Shown here in pieces: positions 44,475 through 52,396 of a stretch of DNA of 64,000 bases. The notes beneath the pieces were generated by a model. It saw nothing but the letters and a program-made list of their open reading frames with translations. It was not told the DNA's origin and made no database searches. The DNA lies in NCBI RefSeq assembly GCF_027532945.1, contig NZ_JAPZTZ010000005.1, positions 124,001-188,000 of the forward strand, read 5' to 3'. A program made the translations under genes and the position numbers. How positions within the stretch are numbered: the stretch's first letter is position 1; the number at the start of each line of letters is the position of its first letter. This stretch comes from Phreatobacter sp. (lineage in GTDB: Bacteria > Pseudomonadota > Alphaproteobacteria > Rhizobiales > Phreatobacteraceae).

Positions 44475-44606
44475 ATGACGAGTGTTAGGGACGTGGCGCG
44501 GCCGGCTCTATCGGACGCGCGGCGACTTTTCGCCACGCTTCGGCCCGAAGGCCGCCCTCACCGCTTCGCACAGATCGTCACGACCGGCGTCGCGACGACG
44601 GCCTGA
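44475..44606 (+). CDS. Possible small ORF, 43 residues
   Basis: ATG at 44475 is preceded by a purine-rich GGGGGGACC. The product is short and Arg/Ala-rich (MTSVRDVARPALSDARRLFA...), with no recognised domain. It stops 18 bases before the TTG of the next gene and could be a leader or the decayed start of that gene. Weakly supported. Confidence 0.25.
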   Translation: MTSVRDVARPALSDARRLFATLRPEGRPHRFAQIVTTGVATTA

Positions 44607-44623
44607 ACCGGGATCGCATCGCC

Positions 44624-45571
44624 TTGGACGTCGCTCCGCTCGTCTCCGCCTACCGCTACCGCTTCCATGTGCTCGACGCCTATGGCGCGCGCACCGGCGG
44701 TCTGGCGCGTCCGGCGGTGACCATCGAGGAGGCGCTGCGCCAGGCCGCCGCCGAGCTGAAGCTCGTCGCCGATCCGCCCGGCCAGCTGAAGCGTCTCGCA
44801 CACCGCATCAATGCCGAGACCCGTGCCGCCCTGCGCGATGTCATCGCCCGGGCCGAGAACGACCTCGCCATCGCCATCACCCGCTTCGGCACCGATATTG
44901 GCGCGCCGCCGACCGGCCCGCATATCGACCTGCGCGCGACGCTCGACGGTCTCGATCGTGCCTATCGCGCCTTCGATCCGTCGCCGCACGATTTCGACGG
45001 CTGGTATGACCAGCTCGACGCACAGATCGCCCATCTTTCCGCCCTGCTGCAGCTGGAGAAGGATCTCGATGCGGCGCGCGGCGGCAGCTCGATCCGCGTC
45101 CCCAACCGTGGGCCGAACCGGCTGCGCTTGGTTCTCGTCGTCCTCGCGGTTGCGGCCATCGCCGCCCTTGGGGTTGCCGCGCTCACCATGGTCATGCGGC
45201 CGGGGGACAGCCCCTCGGCGCCCGACCAGCAGATCGCCGGTCCCGAGCAGCCGCGCCGGGTGCGCACCGTGCCCATCACCGTTGCCCCGACGCCCGCGGT
45301 CGATGCGCCGCCTGTTCCGACGCCGCAGGCCAGCGTCTGCCGCTCCTTCGAGCTGGAGGTCGGTTCCGACGGCGCCAACCTCGTCGACGCGCCGCTCGGC
45401 GGGCAGCCGGTGGCGCGCCTGCCGGCCGGCGAGAAGGTTCGCCTGCGCCAGGTGGTGGAACTCGGGCCCGCCCGCCTTGTCGAGGTGGAGGTGCCGGCGC
45501 GCAATGCCCGCGGCTTCATCGCCGAGCGGGAGCTGCGCCTGCCGGTGATGGCCTGGACCTGCGATCGCTGA
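44624..45571 (+). CDS. Unknown single-pass membrane protein with SH3-like C-terminus
   Basis: Not recognised as a named family. The 315 residues comprise a cytoplasmic helical N-terminal part (about 30-150, charged, coiled-coil-prone), one membrane helix at about 167-191, a Pro-rich linker (about 200-235), and a C-terminal beta-rich segment like a bacterial SH3 (NLVDAPLGGQPVARLPAGEKV, ARLVEVEVPARNARGFIAE). The start shown is TTG; no ATG or GTG lies in frame just upstream, and the frame stays open further 5', so the true start is unsure. The predicted topology puts the SH3-like part in the periplasm. Confidence 0.6.
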   Translation: MDVAPLVSAYRYRFHVLDAYGARTGGLARPAVTIEEALRQAAAELKLVADPPGQLKRLAHRINAETRAALRDVIARAENDLAIAITRFGTDIGAPPTGPHIDLRATLDGLDRAYRAFDPSPHDFDGWYDQLDAQIAHLSALLQLEKDLDAARGGSSIRVPNRGPNRLRLVLVVLAVAAIAALGVAALTMVMRPGDSPSAPDQQIAGPEQPRRVRTVPITVAPTPAVDAPPVPTPQASVCRSFELEVGSDGANLVDAPLGGQPVARLPAGEKVRLRQVVELGPARLVEVEVPARNARGFIAERELRLPVMAWTCDR

Positions 45572-45581
45572 TCAGACCCCG

Positions 45582-45627
45582 GCGATGGAATCCATCGGGG
45601 GTTAGATGCCTGCGATGGAATCCATCG
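45582..45627 (-). repeat. Tandem duplicated tail of phhB with palindromic core
   Basis: GCGATGGAATCCATCG occurs at 45582-45597 and again at 45612-45627, 30 bases apart. Each core CGATGGA-A-TCCATCG is an inverted repeat. Read on the minus strand, both copies code MDSIAG(I/V) plus a stop, so the last codons of phhB appear duplicated just after its stop. Confidence 0.8.
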
Positions 45628-45904
45628 CTCGGGCCAGCGCCACGTCCTTCTCGGTGAGCCCGCCGGCATCGTGGGTGGAGAGCGTCACCTCGACGGTGCG
45701 ATAGACGTTGAACCATTCGGGATGGTGGTCCATCGCCTCGGCGACGAGCGCGACGCGGCTCATGAACCCCCAGGCCTCCGAGAAGTCGCGAAAGGCGAAG
45801 CGCCGGGTGATGGCATCGCGGCCCTCGGCCTCGATCCAGCCGGGCAGGGCGGCGAGGGCGGCGCGCCGCTCGTCGTCGGTCAGTCTCTTCACGGTCTGCG
45901 CCAT
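45602..45904 (-). CDS. phhB: Pterin-4a-carbinolamine dehydratase
   Basis: A 100-residue PCD. Signature residues: [22 protein letters not shown] (the HH-P-W core) with the later [16 protein letters not shown]. It recycles 4a-hydroxytetrahydrobiopterin for aromatic amino-acid hydroxylases and can act as a regulator. No phenylalanine hydroxylase is adjacent. Its 3' end carries a duplicated tail (45582-45627). A terminator-like hairpin on the same strand lies about 83 bases upstream of the start. Confidence 0.93.
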   Translation of the reverse strand: MAQTVKRLTDDERRAALAALPGWIEAEGRDAITRRFAFRDFSEAWGFMSRVALVAEAMDHHPEWFNVYRTVEVTLSTHDAGGLTEKDVALARAMDSIAGI

Positions 45905-46273
45905 GCGGCCCTCTTGCGTCCTGTCCTGTCCAGCCCGGATCTAGGTCGCCCCGCGCCGCCGGCAAGCGGCGGGGCGGAAACGAAAACGGGCCGGCGCCTG
46001 AAGCGCCGACCCGCACGTTCGCGTCGGAGGGGATGACCGAACGTTCTGCCATCGGTGGGAACCGATGGGCTCGTCCCGTTCGTGCACCCCGGGGGGCTGG
46101 GGGGCTGAAGAGTCCGGGGCGGCGCGAGCCGGGGAACGAGGCAACGGTTGGAAGGTCGCCCCCGCTCTTGGCCCCACGGGGGCCGAATTGGGGCGGTAGC
46201 ATGGCATGTCTCACCGCCGCGTGATCGGATGATCCGCGACGGGTAAGGGGCTACAGTCCGAGAGCCGCAGGCC
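45905..46273. other. Intergenic region with extensive pairing potential, no gene
   Basis: About 370 bases between the phhB start and the YbaK-like stop with no credible ORF. Besides the hairpin at 45987-46013 it holds ACGTTCG/CGAACGT (46015-46021 with 46038-46044), CCATCGGT-GGGA-ACCGATGG (46049-46068, GNRA-type loop on the plus strand), and a nested stem CGCCCC/GGGGCG (46157-46162 with 46190-46195) around GGCCCC-ACG-GGGGCC (46170-46184). It could encode a small RNA. No known RNA family was recognised. Confidence 0.45.
45987..46013 (-). terminator. Terminator-like hairpin, minus strand
   Basis: CGGG-C-CGGCGC and GCGCCG-A-CCCG pair around CTGAA; read on the minus strand a TTTTCGTTT tract follows. 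It could end minus-strand transcripts from the structured region or act as an attenuator before phhB. Confidence 0.65.
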
Positions 46274-46789
46274 TCAGGCAGCGTCCTGGCTGCAGGGCAG
46301 GATCAGTGGCGCGTGGCCGGTGGCGGTGAGGAACGTCACCAGGTCCTCGCGGCGTATCGAGGTCGTCGCCGTGTTCTCGAGCGGGTGATAGTTCAGGATC
46401 TCGTGTCGCATCATCGCCGCATCCAGCACCACGGTGACACGGCCGTCGGTGTCCGCAATGGCCCCGAAAGGCGTCACCGAGCCCGGCTTGACCCCCCAGA
46501 CCTCCTCCAGGAGCTCGCCAGAGCCGAAGGACAGCCGCCCCGAGGCGCCGATCACCTCATGCAGGCGCTTCAGGTCGATCACCGCGTCCCCCAGCGCCAC
46601 CACCAGGAACAGCCGGCCCTTCTTGTCCTTGAGGAACAGGTTCTTGGTGTGGCCGCCTGGGATGCTCTCCTTCACGTGCCGGCTCTCGGCGACGGTGAAC
46701 ACCGCCTCGTGCTCATGGGTCGTGGTGGCGATGCCAAGGCGCTCGAACAGGGCGAAGAGGGCGGCGCGCCGCGCGGCGATATCGGTCAT
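46274..46789 (-). CDS. YbaK/ProX-type prolyl-tRNA editing protein
   Basis: A 171-residue aminoacyl-tRNA deacylase of the YbaK/PrdX class: HEHEAVFTVAESRHVK, the lysine in GGHTKNLFLKDKKG, and GSVTPFGAIADTDG. PrdX/ProX forms clear mischarged Ala- or Cys-tRNA(Pro) in trans. The ATG at 46789 is chosen within a longer open frame. It lies 17 bases after the tlpA stop, same strand. Confidence 0.9.
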   Translation of the reverse strand: MTDIAARRAALFALFERLGIATTTHEHEAVFTVAESRHVKESIPGGHTKNLFLKDKKGRLFLVVALGDAVIDLKRLHEVIGASGRLSFGSGELLEEVWGVKPGSVTPFGAIADTDGRVTVVLDAAMMRHEILNYHPLENTATTSIRREDLVTFLTATGHAPLILPCSQDAA

Positions 46790-46806
46790 GCCAGAGAATC
46801 CGTGTG

Positions 46807-47436
46807 TCAGCCGCCGAGCGCCGTGCGGATGAGCCTGAGCGCATCCTCGCTCGCCCATTCGGCAGGACCGGCGATGAAGCCCAATTCGCAGCCATTGCCG
46901 TCGATCAGCAGCGTGGTGGGCATGCCGAAGGCGCGACCGGCAGTCTTCAAGTCCTGAAAGATGCGGGCGCTGTGGTCGTTGTAATTGGCGAGCTTGGTGA
47001 TGCCGGTCTCGGTCAGCCAGGTCGCCGCCCGGTCGGGATTGCGGGTGTCGATATTCACCGCCACCACCTCGAAGCGCTCGCTGCCCAGCGTCTCCTGCAG
47101 GCGGTCGAGCGCCGGCATCTCGTGGCGGCAGGGGGCGCACCACGTGGCCCAGAGGTTGAGCAGCACCATGCGGCCGCGGAAGTCGGCCATGGTGAGCTGC
47201 CGCCCATCGGGCGCCTTGAAGGAAAGGTTCGGCGCCACCATCGGCGCCTCGGTGACCTTGAAGGCCGCGACTTCGCCGCGGGCGAGGGGCTGGAGCTTCG
47301 CGGCGGTGGCGCGCGCTGCGGTGCAGGCGGCGCTCGACGCATTGCGCGCCGGGCCACCGGTCCAGTAGAAGGCGATTGCACCGGCGCCCAGACCGATCAG
47401 TCCTGCCACGAGGATGGTCATGCGGGCGCGGGACAA
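46807..47436 (-). CDS. tlpA: TlpA-type thiol:disulfide oxidoreductase
   Basis: A 209-residue membrane-anchored thioredoxin-like protein: N-terminal helix [18 protein letters not shown], then [19 protein letters not shown] with the CxxC, and cis-Pro in [10 protein letters not shown]. In rhizobia TlpA reduces periplasmic thiols needed for cytochrome oxidase copper-site assembly. A TTG start at 47436 has AAGGAG 8 bases upstream; ATG at 47421 is the alternative. Divergent from argH. Confidence 0.9.
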   Translation of the reverse strand: MSRARMTILVAGLIGLGAGAIAFYWTGGPARNASSAACTAARATAAKLQPLARGEVAAFKVTEAPMVAPNLSFKAPDGRQLTMADFRGRMVLLNLWATWCAPCRHEMPALDRLQETLGSERFEVVAVNIDTRNPDRAATWLTETGITKLANYNDHSARIFQDLKTAGRAFGMPTTLLIDGNGCELGFIAGPAEWASEDALRLIRTALGG

Positions 47437-47465
47437 CAGCTCTTCTCCTTCGCAGGGACGTGACG

Positions 47466-48863
47466 ATGACCAAAGCCGACACTGCCGGCAATACCATGTG
47501 GGGCGGCCGCTACGCTTCCGGCCCGGCCGCCGTGATGGAGGACATCAACGTCTCGATCGATTTCGACAAGCGTCTCTATAGGCAGGACATCGCCGGCTCG
47601 AAAGCCCATGTGGCGATGCTGGCCGAACAAGGCATCGTGAGCCGCGATGACGAAGCCGCGATCACCAAGGGCCTCGACAAGGTTCTTGCGGAGATCGAGG
47701 GCGGCACCTTCGTCTTCAAGCGCGCGCTCGAGGACATCCACATGAACGTGGAGGCGCGCCTCGCCGAGATCATCGGCGCGCCCGCCGGCCGGCTGCACAC
47801 CGCCCGTTCGCGCAACGACCAGGTCGCCACCGACTTCAAGCTCTGGGTGCGCGATGCCGTCGACGGCCTCGACGCCCAGCTGAAGGACCTGCAGAAGGCC
47901 CTCGCGGAGAAGGCCCTTGCCGAGGCCGCCACCGTCATGCCCGGCTTCACCCACCTGCAGGTGGCCCAGCCGACCACCTTCGGCCACCACCTCCTCGCCT
48001 ATGTCGAGATGGTCGGGCGCGACCGCGGCCGCTTTTCCGATGCGCGCAAGCGCCTCAACGAGAGCCCGCTCGGCGCCGCCGCCCTCTGCGGCACCTCCTT
48101 CCCCATCGACCGGCACATGACCGCGAAGGCCCTCGGCTTCGACCGTCCGACGGCGAACTCGCTCGACAGCGTCGCCGACCGCGATTTCGTCATGGAGAGC
48201 CTTGCCGCCGCCACCATCACCGCCGTGCACCTCTCCCGCCTCGCGGAAGAAATCGTCATCTGGTGCTCCTCGCCCTTCTCCTTCGTGACCCTGTCGGACG
48301 CCTTCTCCACCGGCTCCTCGATCATGCCGCAGAAGCGCAACCCGGACGCCGCCGAGCTGGTGCGCGCCAAGGTCGGCCGCGTCCTCGGCGCCTTCAACGC
48401 CATCGTCGTGGTGCTCAAGGGCCTGCCGCTGACCTACCAGAAGGACATGCAGGAGGATAAGGAGCCGACCATGGACGCGCTCGCCTCCTTGTCCCTCGCC
48501 ATCGCCGCCACGGCCGGCATGGTCCGCGACCTGAAGGCCAATGCGCCGGTGATGAAGAAGGCCGCGGGCCAGGGCTATTCCACCGCGACCGACCTTGCCG
48601 ACTGGTGCGTGCGCTCCCTCGGCATCCCCTTCCGCGAGAGCCACCACATCGCCGCCAAGGCGGTGGGTGTCGCCTCGGCCAAGGGCCTGCCGCTGCACAA
48701 GCTCAGCCTGGCCGACATGCAGGGCGTCGACAAACGCATCACCGCGGATGTCTTTTCGGTGCTGTCGGTGTCGAAGTCGGTGGCGAGCCGCACCAGCTAT
48801 GGCGGCACCGCGCCGAAGAACGTGCGGGCGCAGGCGAAGCGCTGGCTGAAGAAGCTCGGCTGA
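47466..48863 (+). CDS. argH: Argininosuccinate lyase
   Basis: A 465-residue fumarase-superfamily enzyme that splits argininosuccinate into arginine and fumarate. Motifs: [34 protein letters not shown] and the signature [15 protein letters not shown] with the catalytic Ser. The start is the ATG at 47466 rather than the upstream frame extension into the divergent tlpA gene. The usual Rhizobiales layout (tlpA divergent from argH) is kept. Confidence 0.96.
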   Translation: MTKADTAGNTMWGGRYASGPAAVMEDINVSIDFDKRLYRQDIAGSKAHVAMLAEQGIVSRDDEAAITKGLDKVLAEIEGGTFVFKRALEDIHMNVEARLAEIIGAPAGRLHTARSRNDQVATDFKLWVRDAVDGLDAQLKDLQKALAEKALAEAATVMPGFTHLQVAQPTTFGHHLLAYVEMVGRDRGRFSDARKRLNESPLGAAALCGTSFPIDRHMTAKALGFDRPTANSLDSVADRDFVMESLAAATITAVHLSRLAEEIVIWCSSPFSFVTLSDAFSTGSSIMPQKRNPDAAELVRAKVGRVLGAFNAIVVVLKGLPLTYQKDMQEDKEPTMDALASLSLAIAATAGMVRDLKANAPVMKKAAGQGYSTATDLADWCVRSLGIPFRESHHIAAKAVGVASAKGLPLHKLSLADMQGVDKRITADVFSVLSVSKSVASRTSYGGTAPKNVRAQAKRWLKKLG

Positions 48864-48986
48864 GCCGGCTGATCACGAAGGCGTGACGCAGGGGAAGGGT
48901 TCCGGTTGTAACGGCCGGGGCCCTCTCGGACGTACCCTCCTCAAGCCGACCGCTATCGAAGGCGGCGGCATGACGGAGGGTCCCCG

Positions 48987-49979
48987 ATGCACCGCAAGCC
49001 CGCAGTTCTGAGCCTCATCCTGTCCGCCGCCATGGTCGCGCCCTTCGGCGCCGCCTCCGCCCAGGACTTCGACCCCGCGCCCATCGTCGAGATCATGCGG
49101 GCCAATGCGGGGCCCGGCACCCATCGGCCGAGCGGCGCCAAGGGCCGCTGCTATGCCGCCGAATTCGTCCCCGCCGCCGCGGCGCGCGACCTCTCCAAGG
49201 CGGTGATCTTCACGCGCACCACGCCGGCTCTCGTCCGCTTCTCGGTCGGTGGCGGCAATCCGAATGTCGCCGATGGCTCGCGCGGCGGCAATCGTGGCCT
49301 TTCCATCCGCATCGACGGCGACGGGCCGGGCCAGACCGAATTCGTTATGGTCAATGCGCCGATCAACTTCGCCAAGAGCCCGGCGCAGATGCTGGCCTTC
49401 CTCGAATCGCGCCGCCCCGGCGCCAACGGCCAGCCCGACCAGGACAAGATCCGCGCCTTCAACGAGGCGAACCCCGAGACGCTGGGGCAGGGTCGCTATC
49501 TCGCCAGCCAGCCGATCCCCGGCTCCTGGGTCGGCGTCAATTACTGGGCGCTGCACGCCTATACGCTGACCAATGCCGCCGGTGCCCGCCAGATCGTCCG
49601 CTTCCGCTGGGAGCCGCTCGACGGTCGCGTCGACCTCACCGATGACGAGGCCCGCGCCAGGCCCCGTGACTTCCTCGCCGACGAGATCGCCGGACGCCTC
49701 GCGGCGAACCGGCCCACGGGCCTGCGCATGATGGCAATCATCGGCCGTCCCGGCGATCCGACCAACGACGTGACCCGCCGCTGGGATGACGAGGATACCC
49801 GCCGCGCCGTCGAACTCGGCGTGCTGCATGTGCGCGCCGCCACCGACGCCGCCCGCTGCGACAGCCAGATCTTCGCGCCGACCATCCTCGCCGATGGCAT
49901 CGACGGCCCGGCGGAGGACCCGATGTTCGCGGTCCGCACGCCGGCCTACGCCATCTCCATCACCAAGCGGCAGAACTGA
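48987..49979 (+). CDS. Periplasmic catalase-related peroxidase (SrpA-like)
   Basis: A 330-residue protein. A Sec signal (SLILSAAMVAPFGAASAQD) is followed by a minimal catalase fold: histidine in GPGTHRPSGAKGRCY, RFSVGGGNPNVADGSRGGNRGLSIR, and the heme-tyrosine segment RTPAYAISITK near the C-terminus. The family uses heme and peroxide with organic reductants. Single gene between argH and the sox operon. Confidence 0.88.
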   Translation: MHRKPAVLSLILSAAMVAPFGAASAQDFDPAPIVEIMRANAGPGTHRPSGAKGRCYAAEFVPAAAARDLSKAVIFTRTTPALVRFSVGGGNPNVADGSRGGNRGLSIRIDGDGPGQTEFVMVNAPINFAKSPAQMLAFLESRRPGANGQPDQDKIRAFNEANPETLGQGRYLASQPIPGSWVGVNYWALHAYTLTNAAGARQIVRFRWEPLDGRVDLTDDEARARPRDFLADEIAGRLAANRPTGLRMMAIIGRPGDPTNDVTRRWDDEDTRRAVELGVLHVRAATDAARCDSQIFAPTILADGIDGPAEDPMFAVRTPAYAISITKRQN

Positions 49980-50015
49980 AGCCGGCAAAAGTCATCGCGC
50001 GAATAGTGCGGCGGG

Positions 50016-50333
50016 TCAGCTCACGCTGATCCGCTGCGTCGCGCGATACTCGCGGCCGTCCTCTTCGCGCCAGACGAAGGTGAGGGCCGTGGTCTTCTCG
50101 AAGCGGGCGATGAAGGCGAGATAGGGGTTGGCCGAGGTGCCGTTCCTGAAATCCGCGGCGAAGAGCAACTCGCCGTCGGCAAGAGCCTCGAAGCGGACGA
50201 TCATCTTGCGCGGAACGGTCTGGCCGCCCTGCTGGCGCAGGCCCGTCTCCATCGGATGGTCGATCAGCGTGCGGATCTCGATGGGCTCGCCGGCCTTGGC
50301 GCTCGCCGGCATTCTGATGCGGGGGGTGCTCAT
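50016..50333 (-). CDS. soxZ: Sulfur-carrier complex subunit SoxZ
   Basis: A 105-residue SoxZ: immunoglobulin-like protein starting PRIRMPASAKAGEPIEIRTL with HPMETGLRQ and FNPYLAF-type NPYLAFIARF. With SoxY it forms the periplasmic carrier that holds the sulfur substrate. No signal, as usual; it is exported with SoxY. Last gene of the operon, 10 bases after soxY. Confidence 0.93.
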   Translation of the reverse strand: MSTPRIRMPASAKAGEPIEIRTLIDHPMETGLRQQGGQTVPRKMIVRFEALADGELLFAADFRNGTSANPYLAFIARFEKTTALTFVWREEDGREYRATQRISVS

Positions 50334-50343
50334 CGTCCGGTCC

Positions 50344-50796
50344 TCACGTCAGGCAGCCGCCGGTGCTCACCGCCACGCGCGCGGCGGCGCGGCGCACCGA
50401 GCCATCGGCCATGCGCGCATAGGCGAGCAGCACCTGGCCCTCGGCAAGGCGGATGCGGGCGCTGACCTCGGCGCGGGCAAGGCCCGCCCCGAGCTGGTAG
50501 CTGGCGACGCCCGGCGTCGGGTTGCGGGTGGCGAAGAGGTGGATCGCCGTGCAGCGATCCTCGCTCCGCATGGCCGAATGCACCGTGACGGTCACCGGCA
50601 CGAAGGCGCCGTTCTCGGCCGTCTCAGGCACTTTCAGCGTGATGCCGCCCTCGGAAGCCTCGGCGGCGCCGACCTTCTCACGGATCGCTGCCGCAACCTC
50701 GGCCGGGATGGCCTCGCTCGCCGCCGCGCCCGAGAGCGCCACGAAGCCGAGGAGGCCGCCGATGGCGAGCCGCCGGTCGATCAGGATCGCGCTCAC
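50344..50796 (-). CDS. soxY: Sulfur-carrier protein SoxY, atypical C-terminus
   Basis: A 150-residue SoxY with a Tat signal (DRRLAIGGLLGFVALSGAA) and an Ig-like domain. The swinging-arm cysteine C148 lies in GGCLT at the end; the canonical ending is GGCGG. The cysteine is kept but the terminal diglycine is replaced by Leu-Thr. Start overlaps the fccB stop by ATGA. Confidence 0.92.
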   Translation of the reverse strand: MSAILIDRRLAIGGLLGFVALSGAAASEAIPAEVAAAIREKVGAAEASEGGITLKVPETAENGAFVPVTVTVHSAMRSEDRCTAIHLFATRNPTPGVASYQLGAGLARAEVSARIRLAEGQVLLAYARMADGSVRRAAARVAVSTGGCLT

Positions 50797-52085
50797 GAGA
50801 AGGCGTCCTTGGTGATGGACGCATACCAGGCGTCGGCATGGAGCGCCTCGAGGCGGCGCTGCTCCCGCTGCTGGGCAAGCGGCCCGCGCGGCGACACGCC
50901 GCCCGAGTTCGGCGTCTCGGCGAAGCCGGTATCGGTCGGGCGGAACACGCCGACGACGGAGATGCCGTATTCGTCGCCGACATGGCTGTAGCAGGTGTTG
51001 AAATACACGGTCGGACCGGGCGCCGGGCGGCCTTCCAGCGCCGCCGCTGCCGCCGCCACCGCGACCTTCGAGGTCGAATTGGCGATGTAGCCCGACTTCG
51101 GCATGACCTGGCCGATATTGGCGTCGCCGATGACATGGATGTCGCGCGCCCGCACCGCTTCAAAGGTCAGCGGGTTCACCGGCACCCAGCCGGTCTCGTT
51201 GGTGAGGCCGGCATCGATGGCGATCTTCGCCGCCGACTGGGGCGGGATGACATTGCCGACATCGACCTTGTGGCGCGTGCCGAGCTCGGTCTCGAAGATC
51301 TTCTCCCGCACGTCGACCTTGGTCACGCGACCGTCCTTGTTCAGCGGCACCCACTCGATCATGCCGGGATAGAGCTCGTTCCAGGCATCCTGGAACAGGC
51401 CCTGCTTGGAGAAGGCGTCCTTGGCGTCGAGCGCGATGATCTTGGCGCGCGGCTTGTGCTTCTTCAGGTAGCTCGCGACCATGCTGATGCGCTCGTAGGG
51501 GCCGGGCGGGCAGCGGAAAGGGTTCGGAGGGATGGCGAAGCCCACCACGCCGCCATCGGGCAGCGCTTCGAGCTGGCGGCGCAGCAGCGTCGTCTGCTCG
51601 CCCGCGCCGGGGACCCAGGCATGGGGCAGCGTCTCGGCGGCGGCCTCATTGTAGCCCTCGATGGCGTTCCATCGGATGGCGATGCCCGGCGACAGGATCA
51701 GCTTGTCGTAAGGCACGGTCTGGCCGCCGCGCAGCCGAACGGTCTTGGCCGTCGCGTCGATGCCGTCCGCCCAGTCCTGCACGACGCGGACGCCGCGGGC
51801 CTTGAGGCCGTCATAGGAATGGGTGATCTGCGGCAGCGTCCGCTCGCCGGCGAGCAGCAGGTTGCCATAGGGGCAGGTGACGAAGGTCGCCTTGGGCTCG
51901 ATCAGCGTCACCTCGAGGCGCGGGAAGGCGATGCGGGCATAGCGGGCGGCCGAGGCGCCGCCGAAGCCGCCGCCGATGACGACGAGGCGGCCGGTGGTCT
52001 GGGCGCGAACGATGCCGGGGGCGGAGAGGGTGAGGCCGGCGGAGGCGGCGGCGAGCGAGAAGGCGCGGCGGGTGAGGCGGGTCAT
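50793..52085 (-). CDS. fccB: Flavocytochrome c sulfide dehydrogenase flavoprotein (FccB/SoxF)
   Basis: A protein of about 430 residues. Tat signal (LTRRAFSLAAASAGLTLSAPG), then FAD motif VVIGGGFGGASAARYAR, TCPYGNLLL, and the redox cysteines C192 (NPFRCPPGPYER) and C365 (YFNTCYSHVG), which match the pair in flavocytochrome c. It oxidises sulfide or carrier-bound sulfur in the periplasm and passes electrons to the cytochrome subunit. The ATG at 52085 follows GAGGAG; 52100 is the frame limit. Confidence 0.92.
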   Translation of the reverse strand: MTRLTRRAFSLAAASAGLTLSAPGIVRAQTTGRLVVIGGGFGGASAARYARIAFPRLEVTLIEPKATFVTCPYGNLLLAGERTLPQITHSYDGLKARGVRVVQDWADGIDATAKTVRLRGGQTVPYDKLILSPGIAIRWNAIEGYNEAAAETLPHAWVPGAGEQTTLLRRQLEALPDGGVVGFAIPPNPFRCPPGPYERISMVASYLKKHKPRAKIIALDAKDAFSKQGLFQDAWNELYPGMIEWVPLNKDGRVTKVDVREKIFETELGTRHKVDVGNVIPPQSAAKIAIDAGLTNETGWVPVNPLTFEAVRARDIHVIGDANIGQVMPKSGYIANSTSKVAVAAAAAALEGRPAPGPTVYFNTCYSHVGDEYGISVVGVFRPTDTGFAETPNSGGVSPRGPLAQQREQRRLEALHADAWYASITKDAFS

Positions 52086-52096
52086 GTCGGGTCTCC

Positions 52097-52396
52097 TCAA
52101 CGCAGGCCGGCGAAATAGGCGGCGAGTTCGGCGACTTCCGCGTCGTTAAAGCCGCGGGCGATGCGGTTCATGATCGAGGCCGGCCGCTCATTGGCGCGGA
52201 AGGCCGCCCAGCTCTGCACGAAGGCCTCGCGGTCATAGCCGGCGATGCGCGGCACCGAGCCTTCGCCGGCCCCTGCCGGGCCGTGGCAGCCGGCGCAGGA
52301 CAGGGCGATCAGCGGCGCGGGCGCCGATTGTGCGAGGGCGGCAGCCGGGGCCAGCGCCAGGGCAAGCCCGAACAGGGCGGGACGAAGTCGGGTCAT
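52097..52396 (-). CDS. fccA: Flavocytochrome c sulfide dehydrogenase cytochrome subunit (FccA/SoxE)
   Basis: A 99-residue monoheme cytochrome c with a Sec signal (ALFGLALALAPAAALAQS), heme site LSCAGCHGPAG and a Met ligand in ERPASIMNRIARGF. The short single-heme form differs from diheme FccA of purple sulfur bacteria. It receives electrons from FccB, 11 bases downstream, and its start overlaps the transporter stop by ATGA. Confidence 0.88.
   Translation of the reverse strand: MTRLRPALFGLALALAPAAALAQSAPAPLIALSCAGCHGPAGAGEGSVPRIAGYDREAFVQSWAAFRANERPASIMNRIARGFNDAEVAELAAYFAGLR

Noticed and set aside
45905-46273. Known riboswitch, RNase P, SRP or 6S RNA
   Set aside because: None of the conserved cores of these RNAs could be found on either strand, so only a structured region is reported.
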